Shown in pieces: positions 8,952 through 15,990 of a stretch of DNA of 36,058 bases; the first letter of the stretch is position 1, and every line of letters begins with the position of its first letter. This DNA is from an uncultured Halobacteria archaeon (GTDB taxonomy: Archaea > Halobacteriota > Halobacteria > Halobacteriales > Haloferacaceae). The position numbers and the translations under genes were made by a program. The stretch covers positions 1 through 36,058 of the forward strand of contig CAKZQY010000289.1 in the NCBI GenBank assembly GCA_937142015.1. The letters are read 5' to 3'. The notes beneath the pieces are model-generated. The model was not told where the DNA came from and searched no databases. It was given only the letters and a program-made list of their open reading frames with translations.

Positions 8952-9938
8952 ATGCCGAGTCTCTGGACCGACCTGTTCGCGTGGGCTGTCGTCGCCATCT
9001 TCCTCGCGGGGGTCACAGCGGAGTGGGCCAACCGCCGTCGTGGGGCCGACGTGGCCGGGCTCGCACGTCGGATCACCGCCGCCGCGTGGATCGCCTTCGG
9101 CGGGTTCTGGCTCGTTCTGTTCCCGCACTTCGCGTTCACACAGAAGAGCTACGTCGAGGGGATTCTCTCACTCGCTGCCATCCCCGCGTGTGTCTACGCC
9201 GCGTGGCTGCTGTACGACGGCCGCGACTCGTTGTTCGTCCTCTCGCGGGCCGTCGCCGTGATGGGACTGGTGTACCTCCCGTTCGAGACGATCCCCGCCG
9301 TGACACTGTTCGGCGTCCACCTGCCCGCGCCACGTCGGATTCTCATCGAAGTCGTCACGACACAGACCGGCGCAGCGATGGCGTGGCTCGGGTACCACCC
9401 GGAGCTCCTGCGCGGACCGGACGGCTACTGGAGCACCTACCAGTTCGTCACCGCCAGCGGACACCGGCTCAAGTTCACGATCCTCCTCGCCTGTACCGGA
9501 CTCGGGAGTATGGCCATCTTCGTCGGCCTCGCGGCCGCCGTGCGCGCGCCGCTCCGCCGGAAGCTGCGTGCCGTCGCCATTGCCGTCCCGATCATCTGGG
9601 CGCTGAACATCGTCCGCACGACGTTCATCGGGATCGCGTTCGGCAAACAGTACCTCCACGTGTTCCCCGAGCAGGTGTTGCTGCTGTTCGGCGCGTCTGA
9701 CCCGTACAAAGTGTCCTTCTTCCTCTCGGACCGCGTGATCAGTCAGGTGTTGGCAGTCGTCGCGTTGATCGGCGTCACGTACCTCGTCTTGCGGGAGCTG
9801 CCGGAAGTGCTGACCGTGATCGAGGACGCGTTGTACATGCTCACCGACGAGGAGTACGACCTCCACAGCGAGCTGGACCTCCCGCGTGAACCGACCGAGA
9901 CTGGCCACCGAGGTCGGTCTGGCGGCGGTGGGGCCTGA
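8952..9938 (+). CDS. artA: Archaeosortase A
   Basis: This 328-residue integral membrane protein has about eight hydrophobic segments and the exosortase/archaeosortase catalytic residues: Cys181 in ILLACTGLGS, Arg222 in LNIVRTTFIG and Arg261 in FLSDRVIS. These correspond to the Cys/Arg/Arg set known for Haloferax ArtA. The enzyme recognises PGF-CTERM tails of secreted proteins, removes the C-terminal helix and allows lipid attachment. It lies 208 bp downstream of the S-layer gene, which encodes the most abundant expected substrate. The C-terminal 60 residues are cytoplasmic and acidic, ending in a Gly-rich tail. It converges on dph5. The ATG at 8952 gives the first membrane segment immediately. 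Confidence 0.95.
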   Translation: MPSLWTDLFAWAVVAIFLAGVTAEWANRRRGADVAGLARRITAAAWIAFGGFWLVLFPHFAFTQKSYVEGILSLAAIPACVYAAWLLYDGRDSLFVLSRAVAVMGLVYLPFETIPAVTLFGVHLPAPRRILIEVVTTQTGAAMAWLGYHPELLRGPDGYWSTYQFVTASGHRLKFTILLACTGLGSMAIFVGLAAAVRAPLRRKLRAVAIAVPIIWALNIVRTTFIGIAFGKQYLHVFPEQVLLLFGASDPYKVSFFLSDRVISQVLAVVALIGVTYLVLRELPEVLTVIEDALYMLTDEEYDLHSELDLPREPTETGHRGRSGGGGA

Positions 9939-9957
9939 CTGATCTGCAGCCTCGCTC

Positions 9958-10764
9958 TCAGCGTTCCCGTCGTGTGACAGCGTCGTCGGGAGCCTCGGCG
10001 AACACGCGGAGCGCGTCGGCTTCGACGGCGTGGAGCTCGCCCGGAATCACCAGCGCGTGCAGTGGTGGACCGAACATCGTCGCTGCGAGCGCGGACAGTC
10101 GGTCGGCACGGACGGTCGGGTCCGGGCTCCCGGCACGAGCGACGGCGACGGCCAGCGCGTCGGCGTCCCAGTCGTCCGCGAGCAGCGCCGCGGCCTGGTC
10201 CGCGGTCATGAACTGATCGCTGTCGGGACCGGCGGGCGAGGACCCCGCGGCCTTGATGTCGAGAAAAACGAGTGTGTGGAGGCCACGCTCGCGGTTCGCA
10301 CGGATGCCGTCACGAACACTGTCGGGCACTCCCGACCCGCCGTGGGCGTACGGGAACGGGAGCGTCACGGCGCGTCCGAAGCGGTAGTTCTGGAGCCCGG
10401 TGAGCGACGCGACTGCCGACTCCGCAGTGACACCGTGGACGACGCTCGTCTCGATCCCCCGCTCGGCCGCTCGGAGCCTGAGATCCGTGTGCGTCGTGGC
10501 GATCAGCGGATCACCCGGGGTACAGAAGACGACATCCCCGTCTGTTGCGGCAGCGAGTATCGGCTCCGGGTCGCGCTCGACCCCGGCTCTGTCGCGGACC
10601 TCGACCTCGACGCCGTGGGCGTCTGCGACCGCGTCGAGGTCCGCACCGACCAGTCGGCTGGTGTACGTCTCCGCGAACACGCGGTCCGCCTCGCGGAGTC
10701 GCTCGCGCCCGGCGACCGTGATCGAGTCCTCGTCGTACAGCCCGAGTCCGACGAACGTGAGCAC
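9958..10764 (-). CDS. dph5: Diphthine synthase
   Basis: The 268-residue protein is the archaeal S-adenosylmethionine-dependent methyltransferase that builds diphthamide on elongation factor 2. Recognised features are the N-terminal LTFVGLGLYDEDSITVAG, the SAM-binding GDPLIATTH loop (about residues 83-91), VVHGVTAESAV, LQNYRFG and the HTLVFLDIK strand. Length and order are typical of DphB/Dph5. The start is a GTG at 10764. It is convergent with artA (19 bp between stops). The upstream RDD gene points the same way across a 39-bp gap, so the two may be co-transcribed. Confidence 0.95.
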   Translation of the reverse strand: MLTFVGLGLYDEDSITVAGRERLREADRVFAETYTSRLVGADLDAVADAHGVEVEVRDRAGVERDPEPILAAATDGDVVFCTPGDPLIATTHTDLRLRAAERGIETSVVHGVTAESAVASLTGLQNYRFGRAVTLPFPYAHGGSGVPDSVRDGIRANRERGLHTLVFLDIKAAGSSPAGPDSDQFMTADQAAALLADDWDADALAVAVARAGSPDPTVRADRLSALAATMFGPPLHALVIPGELHAVEADALRVFAEAPDDAVTRRER

Positions 10765-10803
10765 GGTCGGCGTTCGCGGGGGTGCCGAATAGCGGTGTCG
10801 GTG

Positions 10804-11664
10804 TCACTCTGCGCGGTCGGTCTCGTCGGTCCCTCCGCTTCCAGCGCGTGCGACGACGGTGTCGGCCGCGCGGTCGCCGAAGCGCTGGCGACCGTCCCAG
10901 ACGTCGACGAGGACGAGGAGGTACAGTGTCGGCAGGTCGAGCAGTCGGAGGAACGTCCGAAAGCCGGCAGCGAACGGGGAGATCGGTCGTCCTTCCGTGT
11001 CGACGACGACCAGCCCGAACAGCTTCTTGCCGACCGTCTTCCCCCACCGAGCCTCTGGGAGCGCGTAGTACCCCGCGCCGACGGCGAGACCGGCGAGCAC
11101 ACAGCCGGCCAACAGCACGTCGGAGACGAGGGTCGATCCGAGGATCACCCAGCCGAACCCGGCAGTCAGGAACGGCACCGCGGCGGCCCACAGCAGTCGG
11201 TGAACCCGGACGAGGAGCGAGCCGACGAGCCACGCGCCGACGACAGCGACCGCGGCCAGCAGACTCCCGAGCGGATCGAACGCCGCCAGTCCGAGCGTCG
11301 CCAGCCAGTTCGGGACTGCGACACGGGGGCCGGCAGTCGCCAGCGTCGCAATCGGGTGATCGTCGACGGCGTGAACGTCGAGATCGTTGTCGGCGGCGTA
11401 CTCGCGGGCGGCGACAATCTCCGCAGGGAGCGGCGAGCGGACGAGCAGCGCGTACAACGGCCACTGGACGACGGAGACGAGCAGCATCCCGAGCGCGGCG
11501 AGCGGCGCGCGTGCAAGCGCACGGAACGCCCGCTCGAAGCCGAAGCCGTCGACCGGGTACTCCACGAACACCGCGTCGACACCGTCGGCGACGCGGGCGA
11601 ACTCGCTGGCAACCTTCCTGCGCCGGTCCGCGTGGATCGCCCCGAACAGCCGGAGACCGACCAT
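10804..11664 (-). CDS. TraB-like/RDD fusion membrane protein
   Basis: The 286-residue protein appears to join two parts. The N-terminal part (GLRLFGAIHADRRRKVASEF, ADGVDAVFVEYP) resembles the TraB/GumN group by its opening strand with a His and its VFVEYP segment; this assignment is tentative. Several hydrophobic segments follow in the middle, including AVAVVGAWLVGSLLV and WAAAVPFLTAGFGWVIL. The C-terminus is an RDD domain, with WGKTVGKKLFGLVVVD, FRTFLRLLDLPTLYLL and RQRFGDRAADTVV. RDD proteins are membrane proteins of mostly unknown role, some involved in ion transport. The ATG at 11664 is preferred to a GTG at 11679. The tail after residue 270 is acidic and disordered. Confidence 0.8.
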   Translation of the reverse strand: MVGLRLFGAIHADRRRKVASEFARVADGVDAVFVEYPVDGFGFERAFRALARAPLAALGMLLVSVVQWPLYALLVRSPLPAEIVAAREYAADNDLDVHAVDDHPIATLATAGPRVAVPNWLATLGLAAFDPLGSLLAAVAVVGAWLVGSLLVRVHRLLWAAAVPFLTAGFGWVILGSTLVSDVLLAGCVLAGLAVGAGYYALPEARWGKTVGKKLFGLVVVDTEGRPISPFAAGFRTFLRLLDLPTLYLLVLVDVWDGRQRFGDRAADTVVARAGSGGTDETDRAE

Positions 11665-11986
11665 ACCCACACCTCTCACGCGAGGAAGTTTCCGCTGTCG
11701 GTCTGTGACAGCCGTGGAGACGCGTACAGGAAGTATTTAAGTCGAGAGCCGAGACAGTCGAGCGATGTCCCAGCCCTCCACACACGGCGACAGCCGACCG
11801 TGAGGATTGGGCCGACACGACACCGACAGACGCAGGCGAGTCTCTGTTCGGGCCGATGGAAACGGACGAGTGACCGACAGCACGTTCGGCTCTCGTCCCC
11901 CCGACCCTGCGTCACAGGGTCTTTGTCGCTCCGCGCCCTACAGAGGGTAGTTCCGACGGGGAGCAGTGCTCCCGTCGCATCGAACC
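11665..11986. promoter_or_regulatory. Divergent promoter and structured leader before the photolyase gene
   Basis: A TATA-like AAGTATTTAAG (11731-11741) is AT-rich on both strands and can serve the RDD gene (minus) and the photolyase side (plus). On the plus strand an ATG (11765) lies 24 nt after it and opens a 12-codon ORF (MSQPSTHGDSRP) ending at 11803. A perfect 7-bp hairpin follows, GACCCTG-CGTCA-CAGGGTC (11903-11921), then TTT. A 9-bp hairpin with one bulge (11955-11976) ends 10 nt before the photolyase ATG. No TATA box is visible at the leaderless position for 11987. Confidence 0.5.
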
Positions 11987-13537
11987 ATGACCCTCTGGCT
12001 GCTCGGCAACCAACTTTCGAGAGACGCCGCACCGCTCGCCTCGGAGGACAGTGTCCTGTTGATCGAGGCCGACGAGTTCGGAGAGCGACTGCCGTACCAC
12101 CCGTACAAGCTCACACTCGTCTTCTCCGCGATGCGTCACTTCCGAGACGACCTCCGCGAGGCGGGGTACGACGTGACGTACGTGCAGGCGGAGACGTTCC
12201 GCGAAGGGCTCGAACAGTACTACTCGGCGGCACCGGACGACGACCTCGTCTTGATGCGTCCGGCTGCACACCGCGGCGGGGAGCGACTGCAGGCGCTCGT
12301 CGAGTCGGTCGGCGGACAGCTCACGCTCGTCGAGAACGACCTGTTCGTCACCACGCCCGACGAGTGGGAGGCGTGGGCCGACGGACGCGGCGACAGCTAC
12401 AGACAGGAACACTGGTACCGACACGTCCGTCGGGAGACCGGCGTGTTGATGGAGGACGGCGACCCGGTCGGCGGGGAGTGGAACTACGACGACCACAACC
12501 GCGAGACGCCGCCCGACGACTGGAGTCCACCGCCGACACCCACCTTCGAGCCGGACGAGATCACCCGTGAGGTCCACGATTTCGTGACCGAGCGGTACGA
12601 CCACCTCTGGGGGAACCACGATCTCGACGAGTTCTGCTGGCCGGTGACGCGCGCGGAGGCGCTCCAAGCGCTCGAACAGTTCGTCACGGTCCGTCTCCCC
12701 GCGTTCGGTCCCTACCAGGATGCGATGGCAGACGGGGAGTGGGCGCTGAGTCACTCACTCCTGTCGCCGGCGATCAACCTCGGGCTGCTCGACCCGCTGG
12801 CGGTCGTCGAGCGTGTCACCGACGCCTACGAGGAACGCGGGGTCGCAGCCGGCGCGCCAGCCGAAGAAGTCCACCGCGAGGGGACACTCCCGCTCAACAG
12901 CGTTGAGGGGTTCGTCCGACAGCTGATCGGCTGGCGGGAGTTCGTGCGACACGTCTACCGGGAGGCGATGCCGGAGCTGTCGGCGACGAACCAACTCGAC
13001 GCGACGCGCGAGCTCCCAGAGCTGTACTACACGGGGGAGACGGACATGCACTGCATGTCGGAGGCCGTCGGCCACGTGTGGGACCGCGGCTACGCACACC
13101 ACATCGAGCGACTGATGCTGTTGTCGAACTTCGCCACCCTGTACGGCGCTGACCCCCACGAACTCGACGAGTGGTTCCGGTTCGGCTTCGTCGACGCCTA
13201 CGACTGGGTGACGACACCGAACACCGTCGGCATGGGCTCGTTCGCCACCGACCTGCTCTCCTCGAAGCCGTACACCTCCTCGGCCAACTACGTCGACAAG
13301 ATGAGCGACCACTGCGCGTCGTGTCCGTACTACCACACGAAGACGACCGGCGAGCGCGCGTGTCCGTTCAACAGCCTCTACTGGGACTTCCTGAAGGAGA
13401 ACGAGGAGACGCTGCGGAACACCGGTCGAATGGGACTGATGTACTCACACGTCGACCGGAAGAGCGACGAGGAGTGGACGGAGATCCGCGAGCGTGCCGC
13501 GACTGTCCGTGAGATGGCCCGCCGCGGCGAACTGTGA
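11987..13537 (+). CDS. Iron-sulfur (6-4) photolyase / cryptochrome-like protein (PhrB family)
   Basis: The 516-residue flavoprotein matches the FeS-BCP group that includes Agrobacterium PhrB: an N-terminal antenna-binding Rossmann domain (TLWLLGNQL, residues 1-130) and a helical FAD domain. Four cysteines, Cys356 (DMHCMSEA), Cys443 and Cys446 (DHCASCPYY) and Cys459 (ERACPFNS), align in spacing with the PhrB 4Fe-4S ligands. The paired His371-His372 in GYAHHIERL corresponds to the His required for (6-4) photoproduct repair. Light-dependent DNA repair is therefore the likely role, though some relatives are sensory. The ATG at 11987 is preferred to a GTG at 11966 that lies inside a hairpin loop. 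Confidence 0.93.
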   Translation: MTLWLLGNQLSRDAAPLASEDSVLLIEADEFGERLPYHPYKLTLVFSAMRHFRDDLREAGYDVTYVQAETFREGLEQYYSAAPDDDLVLMRPAAHRGGERLQALVESVGGQLTLVENDLFVTTPDEWEAWADGRGDSYRQEHWYRHVRRETGVLMEDGDPVGGEWNYDDHNRETPPDDWSPPPTPTFEPDEITREVHDFVTERYDHLWGNHDLDEFCWPVTRAEALQALEQFVTVRLPAFGPYQDAMADGEWALSHSLLSPAINLGLLDPLAVVERVTDAYEERGVAAGAPAEEVHREGTLPLNSVEGFVRQLIGWREFVRHVYREAMPELSATNQLDATRELPELYYTGETDMHCMSEAVGHVWDRGYAHHIERLMLLSNFATLYGADPHELDEWFRFGFVDAYDWVTTPNTVGMGSFATDLLSSKPYTSSANYVDKMSDHCASCPYYHTKTTGERACPFNSLYWDFLKENEETLRNTGRMGLMYSHVDRKSDEEWTEIRERAATVREMARRGEL

Positions 13538-13618
13538 CGAACTGTAACGAGTTGTGGCGAGCCCGCGACAGCGAACTGTGACAGTGAGACGGGACCCAGC
13601 GACGACGGGAAGACCTAG

Positions 13619-14227
13619 CTACAGCCGTTCGTCCGCGACAGTCGTCGTGTCGCTCGCACCGGCGTGGACGACGGCGACACGCGTCGGCAGACTCTCCGCG
13701 AACTGGACTCGCGCGGTGTACGTCCGGTAGACGATCTGCTGGGTACACACCGCTTGGGTCTCGACCGTCTCGACGACGAGTTTCAGGCGACCGGTCGCGG
13801 GGTCGTACTCGGTCGACTGGATCGCCGCGTGTGAACAGCCCGTCGGCCCCTCGATACAGCCCTCGACGACTACCGTGTCACCCGTCGTCGACACGCTCGC
13901 TGTCCCGGCGGAGCTCGCCGCGCAGTCCCCCGTACGGTCCAAACTCGCTGCTGCGATTGCTTCCGACTCCGTCTGGGTCGCTGTCGGTGTCGCCGTCTTC
14001 CGTGGTGTCTCCGTCTCTCGTGGTGTCTTCCTCTCTTGCGGTGTCTCCGTGTCCGGTGACGTTTCGGTCACGGTCCCCTCTCCGACTGACGCGGGTGTGG
14101 CGGTGTCTGTCGGCGTCTTCGTCTCTTCACCGGTGGCTCGGTCTCCGCCACCGGCACCGCCACCACTGGTCGTACAGCCGGCGAGCCCCCCGATTCCGAT
14201 CAGGGCGAGTAGCTGCCTCCGTCTCAT
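13619..14227 (-). CDS. Tat-type lipoprotein with Thr/Glu-rich linker
   Basis: The 202-residue secreted protein begins MRRRQLLALIGIGGLAGC, a short twin-arginine signal ending in a lipobox, so Cys18 would carry the lipid. A Gly-rich stretch and a long Thr/Pro/Glu linker (about residues 30-90) lead to a compact C-terminal domain with four cysteines (GDCAASS, EGCIEGPTGC, AVCTQQ), which could form two disulfides. The family is not recognised. The ATG at 14227 is chosen over 14254 because a TATA box sits on the minus strand at 14253-14257, about 28 nt upstream of 14227; this fits a leaderless transcript and would place the other ATG inside the promoter. Confidence 0.85.
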   Translation of the reverse strand: MRRRQLLALIGIGGLAGCTTSGGGAGGGDRATGEETKTPTDTATPASVGEGTVTETSPDTETPQERKTPRETETPRKTATPTATQTESEAIAAASLDRTGDCAASSAGTASVSTTGDTVVVEGCIEGPTGCSHAAIQSTEYDPATGRLKLVVETVETQAVCTQQIVYRTYTARVQFAESLPTRVAVVHAGASDTTTVADERL

Positions 14228-14251
14228 ACCTCCCGGTAGGGTCTGTGCAGC

Positions 14252-14287
14252 CATATACCTCGCGGATGCACAAACAGATCTTTGTGC
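14252..14287 (-). promoter_or_regulatory. TATA box with adjacent inverted repeat upstream of the lipoprotein gene
   Basis: The minus-strand TATA (GGTATATGG, 14251-14259) is 28 nt upstream of the ATG at 14227. Ten bases further upstream lies GCACAAA (14268-14274), CAGATC, TTTGTGC (14281-14287), a perfect 7-bp inverted repeat. Its position just upstream of TATA/BRE fits a binding site for an activator or repressor. On the plus strand the repeat is followed by TTTT, so a terminator is an alternative. Confidence 0.5.
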
Positions 14288-14509
14288 TTTTCAGTTGAAC
14301 ACGGACGAGTGACGGGTGGAGAAACGGGCACATTCGAATTCGACGGGTTCCGCCGTGAGGTCGACTCGACGAGATCGAACGCACAGCACACGACACGGTC
14401 ATACGGTCGTGCGTAGTGATTTTCCGTGACTGTCGCGGTATCGGGCGGTATCACGTCGCTGCGGTGCTCTCTGTCGGTCGTCGGTGGTAACGATCTACGC
14501 ACGACCGCA

Positions 14510-15814
14510 TCAGTCCCCGGGGTCTGCGACACGCTCGACAGTCCGTTCCTCGGCCGCCGCCGCCCGCGTGAACACGACCCAGAACACGCCGGACGCGAAG
14601 ACGATGAACCCAGCAGCAGTGTAGAAGGCAGCCTCAACCGAGACGAAGTCTTTGATCAGACCGACACCGACGGGGCCAGTCACCTGTCCGACCTTCCACG
14701 AGATCGAGCGGAGACTCATGCTGGAGGCGACGGAGTCGAACTGTTCGCCCTCCTCGACGAACAGCGCCATACTCGCCGGGAGTCGGATGCTGTCGGCGAC
14801 ACCCAACACGGAGTAGGCCGCAAACAGCGCGAAGAACGCGCCGCCCAGCCGCTGAACCCCCCCGAACGCGCGGATTCGGATCGGCGTAATCGCCCCCTCG
14901 AAGAAGAACGACAGGGGGACGAGCGCAGTCCCCACTCCGTACAGCAGCGCGCCGACCACGACGAAGTACTGTTTCTTCCCAACCCGATCCGAGAGGTCGC
15001 CGACGTACCCCTGTGTGAGTGACTTGGTGAGCTTCCCGCCGGCGAGAATCCACCCGATGACGAGCGCGTTGATGCCGAACTCCGTCCGCGCGAGAATCGG
15101 GAGGAAGATGATCACCGCCATCTTGCCGACGGAGAAGGCGACCCGGAACGTGACGAGCGCCTTCACCATCGGCCGGGCCAACAGCGCTCGCAGCGTCTCC
15201 GTCCCGCCGCCGGCGTCGTTCTCCACGCCGCCACCGGGGTCGTCACGGAGGAACCCGAGCACGAGGAGGAACGCGGCGATCGTGATCACCGTCAACACGA
15301 GGTAGGTGAACGTGAAGTCGTACGTGTACAGCAAGTAGCCGCCGACCGCGTCACCCGCGAGCGAGGAGAACGCCGCGACCTGGTTGTACGACCCGAGCCA
15401 CCGGCCGTTCTCGTCGTCGGGCGAGATGTGACCGATCACGGTCGAACCGGTGATCCAGAGGATACTCGCGCCGACGCCTTGGAGAATCCGGATCAACACG
15501 ATGTCGACCGCAGAGTCGACGAGCACGAACCCGAAGAACACGACTACGTTGATCGCCAGCCCGGCGAGGAGCCACCGCTTGGCGTTCCCCGTGTCGACCT
15601 TCCGACCGAGCGGGAGCACGATCAACAGCTGGACGACGGCGAAGCCGGTGCCGAACAGCCCCTCGACGAAGCCGGTCGTGCCGAACTTGTCGGCGTACAG
15701 CGCCAGCGCGATCAGAATCGTCGAGTACGCCTGACTCCGAGCGAACGCCGTCCCGGCGAGCGCCGTGAACTCCCTGTCGCGCAACAGTGCGACCGAGTTG
15801 CCGAACTGAGCCAC
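14510..15814 (-). CDS. Major facilitator superfamily transporter
   Basis: The protein has about 434 residues and twelve predicted membrane helices in two halves separated by an acidic loop (FLRDDPGGGVENDAGGG, near residue 205). A loop 2-3 motif of the MFS type is visible (LPLGRKVDTGNAKRWLL), and the matching second-half loop reads GYVGDLSDRVGKKQYF. The substrate cannot be read. I chose the GTG at 15814: a consensus minus-strand TATA (TTTAAA, 15841-15846) lies 26 nt before it, fitting a leaderless transcript. The alternative GTG at 15832 would be only 8 nt from that box. Six extra residues are the only difference. Confidence 0.88.
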   Translation of the reverse strand: MAQFGNSVALLRDREFTALAGTAFARSQAYSTILIALALYADKFGTTGFVEGLFGTGFAVVQLLIVLPLGRKVDTGNAKRWLLAGLAINVVVFFGFVLVDSAVDIVLIRILQGVGASILWITGSTVIGHISPDDENGRWLGSYNQVAAFSSLAGDAVGGYLLYTYDFTFTYLVLTVITIAAFLLVLGFLRDDPGGGVENDAGGGTETLRALLARPMVKALVTFRVAFSVGKMAVIIFLPILARTEFGINALVIGWILAGGKLTKSLTQGYVGDLSDRVGKKQYFVVVGALLYGVGTALVPLSFFFEGAITPIRIRAFGGVQRLGGAFFALFAAYSVLGVADSIRLPASMALFVEEGEQFDSVASSMSLRSISWKVGQVTGPVGVGLIKDFVSVEAAFYTAAGFIVFASGVFWVVFTRAAAAEERTVERVADPGD

Positions 15815-15838
15815 TGTTTCGTATCGAAACACTCCGTA

Positions 15839-15846
15839 GATTTAAA
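15839..15846 (-). promoter_or_regulatory. TATA box of the MFS gene
   Basis: Minus-strand TTTAAATC is a consensus haloarchaeal TATA element. It places the transcription start at or within a few bases of the GTG at 15814. Confidence 0.65.
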
Positions 15847-15906
15847 CACGGCCATCCGGGCGACTGTGGCCGAAACCATCCGGGGAACCACACAGTCGCA
15901 CCGTAG

Positions 15907-15912
15907 TTTAAG
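15907..15912 (+). promoter_or_regulatory. Probable TATA box of the pseudokinase operon
   Basis: TTTAAG at 15907-15912, in an AT-rich GTAGTTTAAGTAG context, predicts transcription start near 15934 and a leader of about 57 nt before the ATG at 15991. Confidence 0.45.
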
Positions 15913-15990
15913 TAGTTCCACACAGTACGACCGAGTACAGTCGAACGCGGACCGGAGTCAGCGGGTGTTGGGGTCGACGGGGACCGACAG

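Noticed and set aside
10030-12570. 846-codon plus-strand open frame across dph5, the RDD gene and the photolyase start
   Set aside because: It lies antisense to two recognised genes and in another frame of the photolyase. Its composition is Arg/Gly/Asp-rich with no motif. Long empty frames are common opposite GC-rich genes.
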